NCBI GenBank assembly: GCA_007753675.1
Contig: CP036432.1
Coordinates: 7,938,233-8,002,232 of the forward strand
Length of the DNA: 64,000 nt
Origin: Stieleria magnilauensis
GTDB taxonomy: Bacteria; Planctomycetota; Planctomycetia; Pirellulales; Pirellulaceae
Direction of reading: 5' to 3'
Shown: piece by piece, positions 42,943 through 51,323 of the stretch
How positions within the stretch are numbered: position 1 is the first letter of the stretch
How the letters are laid out: every line of letters starts with the position of its first letter
Notes under the pieces: generated by a model
What the model saw: only the letters and a program-made list of their open reading frames with translations
What the model was told of the DNA's origin: nothing
Databases searched by the model: none
Translations under genes and position numbers: made by a program

Positions 42943-43643
42943 GTGAACGGTTCCTCCTTGGCGGTGCTCCTGCCCTTGCCTGCTGACGCTTTCTGAAAAT
43001 CGTTATCGCTGTCGAGAATCGACCGAGCGGATTTGCCGAGCGAAAACCGCAGGTCCGCGGCTGCCTTCGCTGGCTCCTTCGATGCCAAGTCCATCAAGTG
43101 GACCTCAGCCACAACGGGATCAAGCGGCTTTCCCATTCGAGATTCCCAGGAATCAAGCCATCGCCCCCAATCCTCCCGCCACTCATCCTCCACAGCGGGG
43201 TGATTCAAAATCTGCTCGCGCTGCGTGTGTGTGTGTGTAATACTCTTCTCTTCTCTTCTCTTCTCTGGTAACGCAGATGTAACGCTGTCCGCGTTACAAT
43301 TCTTCCGGTGTGATTCCACCCGTTTTCGAGTTTGAGCCCGTGTTTTTGCAGTTTTTCCGTTGTGTCGTTCAAAGTTCGGCAACAGAAACTGCCCCCCCTC
43401 TTCTAGCAGCCAGCCGGATTCCGACATCGCTTTTGCAAAACCTGAAACGCCAGCGAGTCGATCTAGTAACGAGCGTGTAACGCTGCCAGCGTTACCGTCA
43501 ACGGTCTGTTGATCGGCCCAGATCCAGATTCGAATGAGCTTTCCGGTGACAGCATCGGGGTCAATTCCAAGGGAGTCCGCCATGCGGAACACTTCGGGTT
43601 TGTCCGGCGTCGTATTCTCAATCTTGATCCAATCGCCAGCCAT
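42936..43643 (-). CDS. DnaT/O-like replication protein
   Basis: A 235-aa protein from ATG 43643 (MAGDWIKIENTTPDKPEVFRMA), the N-terminal pattern of phage replication proteins with a winged-helix (GKLIRIWIWADQQTVDG; LLDRLAGVSGFAKAM). A low-complexity linker (KRREEKSITHTHTQREQ) is encoded by two microsatellites. The C-terminal helical domain (EDEWREDWGRWLDSWESRMGKPLDP) resembles primosomal DnaT-type domains. It likely starts phage DNA replication by recruiting host helicase. Confidence 0.62.
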   Translation of the reverse strand: MAGDWIKIENTTPDKPEVFRMADSLGIDPDAVTGKLIRIWIWADQQTVDGNAGSVTRSLLDRLAGVSGFAKAMSESGWLLEEGGQFLLPNFERHNGKTAKTRAQTRKRVESHRKNCNADSVTSALPEKRREEKSITHTHTQREQILNHPAVEDEWREDWGRWLDSWESRMGKPLDPVVAEVHLMDLASKEPAKAAADLRFSLGKSARSILDSDNDFQKASAGKGRSTAKEEPFTW

Positions 43644-43795
43644 TACTGCACCACCCTCTCCCTTAATCCCTCGGCTTCCTTGCACTCGCAGAGCACCACA
43701 AGCCGGCGGCACCGATCACATCGGCATTTGTCGCAGATCGTGTTTTCAGTCGGGCCGCCGCAATGGTTGCAGGGTGATGCTTTCCTGGTGCTCAT
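43643..43795 (-). CDS. Small zinc-ribbon protein (50 aa)
   Basis: A short gene whose ATG (43795) overlaps the methyltransferase stop (ATGA) and whose TAA overlaps the replication gene start (TAATG). CNHCG, CDKCRCDRC and CEC give a zinc-ribbon. Coupling on both sides makes it convincing in spite of its size. Confidence 0.6.
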   Translation of the reverse strand: MSTRKASPCNHCGGPTENTICDKCRCDRCRRLVVLCECKEAEGLRERVVQ

Positions 43796-44712
43796 TTCAA
43801 TTCCGCAAAAAGTAGGTTTTGCTCGTCATTCGACCGCTCCGCAATCGCTGTCCTGCAATTCTTGATTGCTTGCTGGTGGTACTCTGGCTTTAGCTCGCAG
43901 CCGTAAAACCGTCTCGGATCCGCGATCAGCTTGCGAGTTTTCGGAGACTTCCCGCCCAGTGCCACGTAGCCCTCTGATCCAATGCCGGCGAACGGGCTGA
44001 ATACAATCTCGCCGGGGTCGCTGTACAGCAGCACGCAACGCCGGATCACTTCCAGTTGCAGCGGGCAGATGTGCCGTGTGTCTTCGTCTGACTTGGCTGC
44101 CTTGGTGTTGAGGGTGTCCGTCTCGTGGATGTCATGCCAGCAGCCCTCCGCCCAGTCGATCCAGTCGTTCCGGGTCACTTGATGCTTGGCGTTGATCTTC
44201 CGAGCGTTATCCCCCGGCTTCCGAAACTTGATCAAATAGTCCTGCAACGTGCCCCGCTGCCCCGCACGGTCGGATTCGAGCCCGCTGAATTGCAGTTCCC
44301 TGCTACGGGTTCTGATCGCCTGTGATTGCGGGTTCTTGCGAACAGACCAATCGTATTCGTAAACAAGCCCCGCACGTTCCCCGAGTCGAATGTTCAGACC
44401 GCGGAAATCAAACAGCCCAACGCCGCCTGATCGCTTCATGCGTGGTATCTGCATCACGTGGACAATCGCAGCCCGACCCGGCTTCAACACCCTTGCAAGG
44501 CCATTGAAGAAAAACGATAGATGCAGCTTCGCTTCGTCGCCCATCGAATCCACATTGCCGATGTCGCACTCAGAATCAGAGTATGCGTACAACGCTGGGA
44601 ACGGTGGCGAGAAGATAGAGAAGTCAACCGACGACTCCGGCATCTCGTCCATCATGTGCGTGATGCAGTCGCCGTGATGGATGTCAAACTCTTTGTTATT
44701 GAAAACAGGCAT
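43792..44712 (-). CDS. DNA methyltransferase (N4-cytosine/N6-adenine, group beta)
   Basis: A 306-aa MTase from ATG 44712. Catalytic motif IV is SPPF (35-38), which favours N4-cytosine, and the SAM-binding motif I is FSPFAGIGSEGYVALG near the C-terminus, the order of beta-class enzymes. ADPRRFYGCELKPEYHQQA follows. No cognate restriction enzyme is seen; it overlaps the SNF2-type helicase by 17 bp. It probably modifies phage DNA to evade restriction. Confidence 0.85.
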   Translation of the reverse strand: MPVFNNKEFDIHHGDCITHMMDEMPESSVDFSIFSPPFPALYAYSDSECDIGNVDSMGDEAKLHLSFFFNGLARVLKPGRAAIVHVMQIPRMKRSGGVGLFDFRGLNIRLGERAGLVYEYDWSVRKNPQSQAIRTRSRELQFSGLESDRAGQRGTLQDYLIKFRKPGDNARKINAKHQVTRNDWIDWAEGCWHDIHETDTLNTKAAKSDEDTRHICPLQLEVIRRCVLLYSDPGEIVFSPFAGIGSEGYVALGGKSPKTRKLIADPRRFYGCELKPEYHQQAIKNCRTAIAERSNDEQNLLFAELK

Positions 44713-46177
44713 GGCCCACCTCTTTAAATAATTCCTCTTGCTGCTTGGTGTCGGATTCCACGCGATCCGCTTTCCGCAGCACGTTGTCAACAAATGGCAT
44801 TTCCAGTTCGGTCACTGGAATGTGAACATTCAGCGGTCGGGTTGATCCGATGCGGTTCGACCGCTTGACCGCTTGGTAAAACTCCTCATACGAATCCTTA
44901 ATCCCGCTGAATACCTGCCGTGTGCAAACCTGAAGATTGAGGCCGAATCCAAGGATTTTCGGCTTGGTAATCAACACCTTCACATCGCCACGCTTAAATC
45001 GGTCAATGGCTGACTGCCGGTCTGTTTCGCTGGTCGCTCCATGAACTGACACCGCATCGGGAAACGTCCGCTCCATGCTGGTTTGCTCGTCGTTGTAGTG
45101 GCACCAGATGATGGTCGACTCATCCGGCCACGAATCAACAAGGCTGCGGATGAATGCCGGCTTATTTGTCGGTATCCCGTTCTTGCCTTTTGCGATTTGC
45201 GAAAGCTTGCCGCGGTCGCCCAGCCCGCCGATACTCGTCGGCATTAAAGTGCCAGTCACTTCCCGAGCCGCTACTCGCTGCTCTTGTGTCATCGGAACTT
45301 CGTCAATGTGGATGTGTATCGGCGGCGTTGTTCCAACGTTATCTTTCCAGCCGTATGTCGCTGGGTTCGTCAGAAAGATAGACCAGTCCGCCAGATCGCG
45401 ATAAAACGGCTTTAGTGCGTGCGGCTTAAGCTCCCATCGGTTCTGCGTCTGTCCGCGATTGATGAAGTAGGACGCGAGGAACTCGTTCACCGTCTTGGCA
45501 CGGTCCAGAAAGACGGCATGGTTTGCAAACTCAATCCGATCATTCGGTGCCGGTGTTCCAGTCGCACATAGCTTCCATTCGAGCCCCCTGCCAAGCTCGA
45601 TTAGTCGCGTGCCCCATGCCCCATAGTGACTTTTCAACATTGACGACTCGTCAAGAATCAAAGCCCCGAGATTGCCTGTCGTCAATCCATCGCGTATCGC
45701 TTCGTAGTTCGTGACACCAATCTGTGTATCGAACGAATCAGTGCTTGTAAGCCAGTGTTGCAGATCCCTTGCAACAATCCGGCCAATGTCGAATCGTTCG
45801 CCGTAAAACGACCGGGCCTCGTCGATCGTCTGCTGCACAACCATTAGCGGCGAAACGATCAGCACCTTCTTTCCGGTAGCTTCCGCAGCGTGCTTTGCAA
45901 ACTCCAGGATCATTAGCGTCTTGCCAAGCCCGCAGTCCGCAAAGATTGCAAACTTCCGTTTCTGTATCGCAATCTGGGAAATGTCCCGCTGGTAGTCGTA
46001 TGCGGAATCATGTGGCGTGTAGTTGCACTTTCCGCTGATTGGTTTCGCGCCAAACATGCCAGCGTATTCGTCGGGAATCCATGCCTGCCCGCCCGTGATC
46101 TTATAGATTGGGCACTGCCGCACCTGAATGAACTGGCGATAGCTTTCTGGGCTTGATTTGTCAAAAGTCAGAATCAC
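44696..46177 (-). CDS. SNF2/SF2-type DEAD-box helicase
   Basis: A 493-aa SF2 ATPase. Walker A is DCGLGKT (81-87), motif II DESS (176-179), motif III TGTPAPN, and motif VI QAVKRSNRIGSTRP. This is the phage SNF2-like helicase family often found beside DNA methyltransferases and resolvases. It likely acts in replication/recombination or displaces host DNA-binding factors. The ATG overlaps the upstream stop. Confidence 0.85.
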   Translation of the reverse strand: MILTFDKSSPESYRQFIQVRQCPIYKITGGQAWIPDEYAGMFGAKPISGKCNYTPHDSAYDYQRDISQIAIQKRKFAIFADCGLGKTLMILEFAKHAAEATGKKVLIVSPLMVVQQTIDEARSFYGERFDIGRIVARDLQHWLTSTDSFDTQIGVTNYEAIRDGLTTGNLGALILDESSMLKSHYGAWGTRLIELGRGLEWKLCATGTPAPNDRIEFANHAVFLDRAKTVNEFLASYFINRGQTQNRWELKPHALKPFYRDLADWSIFLTNPATYGWKDNVGTTPPIHIHIDEVPMTQEQRVAAREVTGTLMPTSIGGLGDRGKLSQIAKGKNGIPTNKPAFIRSLVDSWPDESTIIWCHYNDEQTSMERTFPDAVSVHGATSETDRQSAIDRFKRGDVKVLITKPKILGFGLNLQVCTRQVFSGIKDSYEEFYQAVKRSNRIGSTRPLNVHIPVTELEMPFVDNVLRKADRVESDTKQQEELFKEVGHACFQ

Positions 46178-46497
46178 TGCACCACCCTCCGCCGCTCCCA
46201 GTTCTCGCGCCGCCGTTTGGCGAACGCCTCGCCCTCGCCGCCGTCGCGGTAATCAATCGCGTCCATCATTAAGCCGTATGCGTAGCACTCGATTCCAATC
46301 ACCTCACGCAGCCTCACGCAGTCCGCGCAAGTCTTGTGTGTTGAACCGCCCGAGTCTTTCCAAATGCCGCTGACGTACTCGTACCGCTCGCCTGGCAGGA
46401 TGTCCCGCAAGCACTCACCGCACCGGTGGACCTTGCGAGCCTTCGGTTTGGTGACGGACCCGCGGACCATCGGATTTTCCATGCAGTCGCACATCAT
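46174..46497 (-). CDS. Zinc-finger hypothetical protein (107 aa)
   Basis: CGECLRDILPGERY and HKTCADC form a treble-clef-like zinc site; the C-terminus is strongly basic (KRRRENWERRR), compatible with nucleic-acid binding. ATG 46497 overlaps the RuvC-like stop; ATG 46494 is one codon shorter. Confidence 0.55.
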   Translation of the reverse strand: MMCDCMENPMVRGSVTKPKARKVHRCGECLRDILPGERYEYVSGIWKDSGGSTHKTCADCVRLREVIGIECYAYGLMMDAIDYRDGGEGEAFAKRRRENWERRRVVQ

Positions 46498-46982
46498 TTG
46501 CCCTCCGTTATGTTTCGCCGCTCATCGTCGAGCCGTTGGTGCATCACACGCTCCGCCATCGTTCGCCGCCCATACTCCGCCAGCAGCACAGCGTCGGCCG
46601 TCCTGTGCGTCCACTTATGCGTCGGGAACAACTCCTGCGCCCTTGCCTTCGTGACGTTCTTGTCGCCCTTGCTGCGGCACCTCATCACCTGTTGCCACTT
46701 GGCAGGCGTGACGGTTTCAAAAGGGATCCGGTGGGCAATAAGGAGCCCGCGCAGGAACCCGTAGGATCGCCCGAACTTGAATGTTGACGACACACCCTGC
46801 TTGGGCATTGCCGAGACTTGCTCAAGGATGGCAAAACAATAGTCGTCCTTGAGCGGCTCGAATGCCGACAGCCAATCGCTAACGTCCCTTTCGGTCCAAT
46901 CGTTCCGGGCGTGCATGATCTCGTTGCCGTCGATCGCCACAATCGCACCGCTCGCCCCTGGGTCCACTCCTAGATAGATCAC
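46494..46982 (-). CDS. RuvC-like Holliday-junction resolvase
   Basis: A 162-aa RNase-H-fold resolvase. Acidic catalytic residues sit in LGVDPGASGAI (Asp7), ILEQVSAM and the C-terminal HRTADAVLLAEYG. FKFGRSYGFLRGLL fits the junction-binding region of phage RuvC-like proteins. It resolves branched replication intermediates before packaging. Confidence 0.85.
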   Translation of the reverse strand: MIYLGVDPGASGAIVAIDGNEIMHARNDWTERDVSDWLSAFEPLKDDYCFAILEQVSAMPKQGVSSTFKFGRSYGFLRGLLIAHRIPFETVTPAKWQQVMRCRSKGDKNVTKARAQELFPTHKWTHRTADAVLLAEYGRRTMAERVMHQRLDDERRNITEGK

Positions 46983-47188
46983 TTGGTTTCCCTCTCCATT
47001 GTTCGCACCCTTTGCTTCACCCGATCACACAACGCCTTTCCGCTCACCGCCACCAGGTCCATGACCGTCACGTCGCCACGGTCATACAGCTTCGCCAACT
47101 TCGTAATCGCCGCACTGTCGCACTTGCTCGCACAGCCGCCGCCGCTGTCGGTGATGATCTTGCGGATCTTGGCTCTTGCTTTGTTCAT
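46979..47188 (-). CDS. Small protein, paralogue of the next upstream gene (69 aa)
   Basis: From ATG 47188. ARAKIRKIITDSGG, AITKLAKL and SGKALCDRVKQRVR align with KEKIIRIIDECGG, QLKRIADL and GGTVLRDRVWKAEN of the gene at 47185-47493, so the pair arose by duplication. The fold looks like a small helical DNA-binding domain. No family name. Confidence 0.55.
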   Translation of the reverse strand: MNKARAKIRKIITDSGGGCASKCDSAAITKLAKLYDRGDVTVMDLVAVSGKALCDRVKQRVRTMERETK

Positions 47189-47493
47189 TGCTCCTCGCTC
47201 GACTCCCATGCCATTTCGATACCAGGCCGGAACGACAGATCCAGCGTCCCCGTCTCGGCAAGTCGTTTCTTCGCCCACGGCTTGAACCGGACGTTTTCCG
47301 CCTTCCAAACCCGATCACGAAGCACGGTGCCACCGATCGCCCGCACATCGCCATAGGTGGCCTGTGGCTTCTGGTCGTGCCCGCTGCCAAACGTCAGATC
47401 CGCAATCCGCTTCAATTGCGTCTCGTTCATCTTTCGCCAGTCGCCGCCGCACTCGTCGATGATGCGGATGATCTTTTCCTTGCCGTTCGTCAT
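47185..47493 (-). CDS. Small protein, paralogue of the gene at 46979 (102 aa)
   Basis: ATG 47493 has GAGG 5 nt upstream, the best ribosome site in this stretch, as expected for the first gene after a terminator-like structure. It shares three blocks with the next gene and adds a C-terminal basic domain (VRFKPWAKKRLAETG). Function unknown. Confidence 0.55.
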   Translation of the reverse strand: MTNGKEKIIRIIDECGGDWRKMNETQLKRIADLTFGSGHDQKPQATYGDVRAIGGTVLRDRVWKAENVRFKPWAKKRLAETGTLDLSFRPGIEMAWESSEEQ

Positions 47494-47510
47494 CGGTTCC
47501 TCTGTGAATT

Positions 47511-47565
47511 AAAAAGCCGGTGTGTAAATCGCTCCCCCAGACTTATGTTTGGAGTTGCCACCGGC
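47511..47565 (-). terminator. Structured intergenic region with terminator-like U run
   Basis: Stem GCCGGTG/CACCGGC enclosing about 36 nt, then five U on the minus strand; just upstream a second small hairpin (GCCCC/GGGGC). It separates the early genes from the recombination/replication genes and could terminate or regulate. The large loop makes a simple terminator uncertain. Confidence 0.4.
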
Positions 47566-47587
47566 CGCCCCACGCGGGGCTGTATTG

Positions 47588-47800
47588 TTAGACTTCCACG
47601 TGCCCCCAACGCCTGCCCGCTCGGACATCGTTGATGGTGCTCTTGCTGACTTTCAACACCTCCGCGACTTTCGCGGACGGCAATGAGTCTCGTATGACCA
47701 CACGCACCCGCATGTCGGTCATCTTCGCTTGTCTACTCTTCTCGCCCGCGGTCGATTCCCAACCGCGTAGGGCGAGTGATCCTCTCTTGCGTCGTGTCAC
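47588..47800 (-). CDS. Small HTH protein (70 aa)
   Basis: GTG 47800 overlaps the preceding stop (GTGA). RVVIRDSLPSAKVAEVLKVSKSTINDVRAGRRW is a homeodomain-like/resolvase-type helix-turn-helix. Basic N-terminus. Probably a local regulator at the end of the early block; a terminator-like structure follows. Confidence 0.6.
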   Translation of the reverse strand: MTRRKRGSLALRGWESTAGEKSRQAKMTDMRVRVVIRDSLPSAKVAEVLKVSKSTINDVRAGRRWGHVEV

Positions 47801-48009
47801 GCCGGACGCCTCCAATACTTCGCCATGCTGCCCATCTGCACCGTCCGCGTGTGGACCATGACGATCCGACCGCACGGGTACTGGATGCGATCCCAGCGGT
47901 AATACGTCCCGCCGATGATCTCGGTGTACTGGGCTTGGCCCGCTTGGATCGCGACGAACGAACCGCAGGAAGGTCCGCCGATCAGTTCGGCTTCTTCGTA
48001 GGTGATCAC
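47797..48009 (-). CDS. Hypothetical protein (70 aa)
   Basis: Starts MITYEEAELIGGPSCGSFVAI; beta-rich with YYRWDRIQYPCGRIVMVHT, a pattern seen in small phage proteins of unknown role. Overlaps RecT and the HTH gene. Confidence 0.5.
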   Translation of the reverse strand: MITYEEAELIGGPSCGSFVAIQAGQAQYTEIIGGTYYRWDRIQYPCGRIVMVHTRTVQMGSMAKYWRRPA

Positions 48010-49007
48010 TGCACAAACTCCTTCATCCGCTCGTTGAACAGCTTGCCCAACCGCTTGGCGTCAGCCGGCGGCACCTCGTCCGATCCGTCAATCTTTTTCC
48101 ACGCTTCGTCGATCGCCTTGGGGTCGTCCGATTCGTGCAAGATCGCCTCGCAGTCTTTGAGCCACGATGGCGCAGCGGGTTGCTGCTCTTTCGGCTTCAC
48201 GCCTAGTTGCTCCTGCCGACGACGACCGGCAAGAATGATTTCTTGACGGTGCGCGTTCTCGATCGACTCGTCGGCTTCCAGCTGGTCCTTGCACGCCTTG
48301 AGCGTTTCAACGTTCGGCGCGTTCTTCATCTCTTCCAGCAACCGCAAGACGTTCGGCGGTTTCTCCAACAATCCCACGCTACCGGGGCTGGTCGTGAACG
48401 TCGCATCGACTTGCACGTAGGGCGGTTCGGCTTCGTCGAACTCACTCACCAGACCAAGCAGTACGTCAGGACAATACCGACGCACCCAACTCCGCGCCGC
48501 CGCGTAGCTCAACTGCTGTTCCGGGTCGCAACCATCCCATGCTGCACCGCCTCGCTGCTTGCACACCGCAAACGGGTCGGTTTGCAACTCTCGGGGCTCT
48601 CGTTCGCCCGCGAATCGCCCGCTGCAAATGCACCGCTTTTGGTCGCCCTCACCGATGTAGCGGAACGACAACCGCTCTGCCAATCCGCCGCGACTGTTGG
48701 CAAGTGCCGCGTAGGTCTTGCCGTCGAAGTCCAGCTTGCCGTGAACGATAAACGTCGCTTGGGCAAACGCGAAAAGATCGACGCCGTAGCGATGGGCCGC
48801 ACTGATCACAACCGTTGCGATTGCAATTTGTTTTTGACGGGTGAACCGCTCGACGATCCTGCCTTTTTCGAGTCTGCCGCGAAGGTGGGCGGGTAGCATT
48901 TCGCTATCCACGAGCACACCCGCCACGGTCGCGAAGTGTGCAAACTGGGCTGGGTCGAATACCGCGTTGACTTGCTGCGGTTGCTGTGTGGTTTCTGGTG
49001 ATGCCAT
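48006..49007 (-). CDS. recT: RecT-like single-strand annealing protein
   Basis: A 333-aa recombinase from ATG 49007. The RecT pattern is clear: FDPAQFAHFATVAGVLVDSEMLPAHLRG, ISAAHRYGVDLFAFAQATFIVHGKL, YAALANSRGGLAERLSF, QLSYAAARSWVRRYCPDVLLGL. The C-terminal third is a variable helical tail. It anneals complementary ssDNA in phage recombination. No RecE-type exonuclease is adjacent. Confidence 0.85.
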   Translation of the reverse strand: MASPETTQQPQQVNAVFDPAQFAHFATVAGVLVDSEMLPAHLRGRLEKGRIVERFTRQKQIAIATVVISAAHRYGVDLFAFAQATFIVHGKLDFDGKTYAALANSRGGLAERLSFRYIGEGDQKRCICSGRFAGEREPRELQTDPFAVCKQRGGAAWDGCDPEQQLSYAAARSWVRRYCPDVLLGLVSEFDEAEPPYVQVDATFTTSPGSVGLLEKPPNVLRLLEEMKNAPNVETLKACKDQLEADESIENAHRQEIILAGRRRQEQLGVKPKEQQPAAPSWLKDCEAILHESDDPKAIDEAWKKIDGSDEVPPADAKRLGKLFNERMKEFVQ

Positions 49008-49015
49008 TAACTGAT

Positions 49016-49318
49016 TCACTTCAATGCCTCTTCGGAAATGTGGAAATAAGAACCCTGCAGATTGAGCAGCGACTGGTGCCACCCGTCGAACCGTTCGCCG
49101 AACTCTGACGAACCGATGTAGCCGATTGGTTCAGCTTGGATGCTGGCCACTTCGTCCCGCATGTTTTCATGCGTTTCGCTTTTCATACGCTCCAGATAAT
49201 CCTGAACGCGGACACAGGCGTGCTCGTTGTCGTCGGCCCGAACGATCACGCCGCGGAACTCTCCGCCAAGTGATTCAAGACGCCGGAACGTGACGCCGTA
49301 GTGTTTCCTAATCGACAT
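49016..49318 (-). CDS. Hypothetical protein (100 aa)
   Basis: From ATG 49318 (MSIRKHYGVTFRRLESLGGEFRGVIV). Mixed alpha/beta with a C-terminal helical part. Eight bp upstream of RecT; function unknown. Confidence 0.5.
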   Translation of the reverse strand: MSIRKHYGVTFRRLESLGGEFRGVIVRADDNEHACVRVQDYLERMKSETHENMRDEVASIQAEPIGYIGSSEFGERFDGWHQSLLNLQGSYFHISEEALK

Positions 49319-49418
49319 GACGCCTCTCCAAAAAACGGCACAAAAGCCAAGCCGGGACTTCCACCAGCGGCACCGCGAGTGCCGCACCGATCGCGAAATG
49401 TATAAAGTCAGGATTCAT
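49308..49418 (-). CDS. Very small membrane protein (36 aa)
   Basis: ATG 49418 within the end of the upstream gene; product FIHFAIGAALAVPLVEVPAWLLCRFLERRHVD is one membrane span with a basic end. Overlaps the next gene by 11 bp. Supported only by overlaps and hydrophobicity. Confidence 0.4.
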   Translation of the reverse strand: MNPDFIHFAIGAALAVPLVEVPAWLLCRFLERRHVD

Positions 49419-50787
49419 TGGTGGACTCCTCGCCGCGTAGCTCGTTGGCCTCCACTGCCCTTGCAAGCCCGTGTAGTGAGCGATAGAACGCCTGTGATTC
49501 TTCAAGCGTCGTGAACTTTGCCGTCACGACATAGTGCTTGGCTGAACCGCAGGATTCACTCACGACAAAGCCAGCCCTGCCAGTGCTGACTACCTCTTTG
49601 CACCGCTCCCGCAACTCATCCCGCTCCCGCCGCAACTGCTCGACTTCATCGGGCGTGGGGTCGGTGGGGAGGACTTCGCGGATGCGAACCAGACTGCTCT
49701 TGGCCCACGATGGGGCATTCTCTGCGTCGCTGTAGAGGTGAGCCTGCTCGCCGTTGATGTCTGTCCAGATGCTCGCAAGCCACTCCCGCCGCTCACCATC
49801 CGGCACGCCGGGGGCGAGCGGGGCATGCAGCCCGTAGTCCACGACGTAATCACAGCCAACCACCGCGGTGTCTTTTTCAGGATCAACTGGGCGACGGCTG
49901 CCCTCAATCTCTCGCACGTCTCCCATGATGCACCCGTAGCAGATGTTTGTGACGCACTCGTCCCACCCGTTGTCGCTGGCTGCATCCCTCGCCTCATCCA
50001 CATACGTCTCGGTTGCAGCCCTCGCTTCTTCTTCTGTCGCGTGTCGCTCCACATTGCCGTCGATGTCAATGCTGATCCACTCCCGCCGCTCACCATCCGG
50101 CGCGAGCGGCTTGCGTTTGCGTGGAACGACCAGCACATCGGCAACGTGATCGGGGGCGGGGGCGATGCGACGGCGACGGATAAGCTGATTGGTGTCGTGC
50201 GTGTGGCCGATGTCACTTGATGTGGTCCATATGTCCAAGCCGTCGAGATAAAGGTCGTCCCCCTTCTGAACCACTTCACCGTTTTGCAGGAACCGCCATC
50301 CATCACCAGCGACCAACCGTCGATGCCAAGCCAACTCCCCGTGCGGGTCCACCCACTCGCTCCCGTCCCACGACTGCTCAGCGTCGGCGATGTCGCATAG
50401 GTTGTGATGGGGGCCGGGGTCGGGGGCGGGCTCTGGCGTGTCATACGCATCGACCGGAACCTGGTCGCATCGCTCGTGTGCGTCCCACTTGCGGGCAGCT
50501 TCGATGATGCGGTCAAGATCGGATTCGAGCAGCGACGGAAACTGATCGCCGGGATAGCTGTTCGTCCGGTCCCACCTCCACTCTTCCAGCCTGTCGCAAC
50601 TCGCCGCCAGCGACGTGTCGGGTTCGGGCGGTTCGGGTGGCACTGGCGGAAAGCGCGTCCATGTATCGCCCATGCTGACCTCTTCCCAGTAGATGGGCAG
50701 CCATGCACCATTTCGCAGCCACAACACATACTGGTCCGCGTCTGCATCCTCCGCAGTCGGCAGCCTGTCAGTTATCCACTCACTCAT
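49408..50787 (-). CDS. Large early protein with DUF551-like N-terminus
   Basis: A 459-aa acidic protein. The opening SEWITDRLPTAEDADADQYVLW...YW resembles DUF551, a small domain common in phage early proteins. Two copies of DGERREW (about residues 243 and 337), each followed by a DI-D/N-G segment, show internal duplication; a coiled coil (EVEQLRRERDELRERCKEV) and a beta-like end follow. It looks like a fusion of several small early modules. The ATG has GAGG 7 nt upstream. Function unknown. The 96 bp before it hold only a weak hairpin with six U. Confidence 0.55.
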   Translation of the reverse strand: MSEWITDRLPTAEDADADQYVLWLRNGAWLPIYWEEVSMGDTWTRFPPVPPEPPEPDTSLAASCDRLEEWRWDRTNSYPGDQFPSLLESDLDRIIEAARKWDAHERCDQVPVDAYDTPEPAPDPGPHHNLCDIADAEQSWDGSEWVDPHGELAWHRRLVAGDGWRFLQNGEVVQKGDDLYLDGLDIWTTSSDIGHTHDTNQLIRRRRIAPAPDHVADVLVVPRKRKPLAPDGERREWISIDIDGNVERHATEEEARAATETYVDEARDAASDNGWDECVTNICYGCIMGDVREIEGSRRPVDPEKDTAVVGCDYVVDYGLHAPLAPGVPDGERREWLASIWTDINGEQAHLYSDAENAPSWAKSSLVRIREVLPTDPTPDEVEQLRRERDELRERCKEVVSTGRAGFVVSESCGSAKHYVVTAKFTTLEESQAFYRSLHGLARAVEANELRGEESTNES

Positions 50788-50883
50788 CTCGCACCTCAGT
50801 TAGTTGTTAAAAAACGCCCCTCCGTGGGCCGGATCCCATCCGCTCCGTTGCACTCATTGCCGACGGCTCCGCCATCGCTCGTA

Positions 50884-51129
50884 TCAGTCACGCTCCAATG
50901 GCGTGAACTCCTTGCCGCTGTTCGACAGCCTGCCCTCGATCAGCAGCGGATTGCCATCCGAGTCCCTGATGTGCTCCGCGACCGCTGGCCCAAAGATTTC
51001 GCCAATGCCGTCAATGTGGATCTGGCACCATGCCGAGAACCGCTCGGGATGTCCGTTTCCTGGTGGGATTCGCACGCCAAGCGACACCGCGTCTTTATCT
51101 AGCGTGTCCTTCCAAGCCCAAAGTCTCAT
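50884..51129 (-). CDS. Hypothetical protein (81 aa)
   Basis: ATG 51129 with AGGAGAG 5-6 nt upstream. RLWAWKDTLDKDAVSLGVRIP and AWCQIHIDGIGEIFGPAVAEHI; no family recognised. Confidence 0.5.
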   Translation of the reverse strand: MRLWAWKDTLDKDAVSLGVRIPPGNGHPERFSAWCQIHIDGIGEIFGPAVAEHIRDSDGNPLLIEGRLSNSGKEFTPLERD

Positions 51130-51323
51130 TGATCTCTCCTGTGTTTGATGCTCTTGATTTGCCATTGCATGTAGTCGTAGTGCCTGCTGTCCATGCTGCT
51201 GTGCTGGTCGGGCATGTTTGGTGCGTGTTTGAACCAGCAGATACAGACCAGCGCGCCGATCACGCAGACGGGCAGGATTCGGGTTGTTGCCCAGATGACC
51301 GCGTAGAATGCGATGTCGATCAT
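51126..51323 (-). CDS. Small membrane protein (65 aa)
   Basis: ATG 51323 coupled to the next upstream stop. One span (AFYAVIWATTRILPVCVIGALVCICWF), then a polar, basic tail. Function unknown. Confidence 0.5.
   Translation of the reverse strand: MIDIAFYAVIWATTRILPVCVIGALVCICWFKHAPNMPDQHSSMDSRHYDYMQWQIKSIKHRRDQ

Noticed and set aside
43792..46177. A restriction-modification or BREX-like defence island
   Set aside because: Methyltransferase and helicase are present but no nuclease, PglZ or specificity subunit; phage replication context explains them better.
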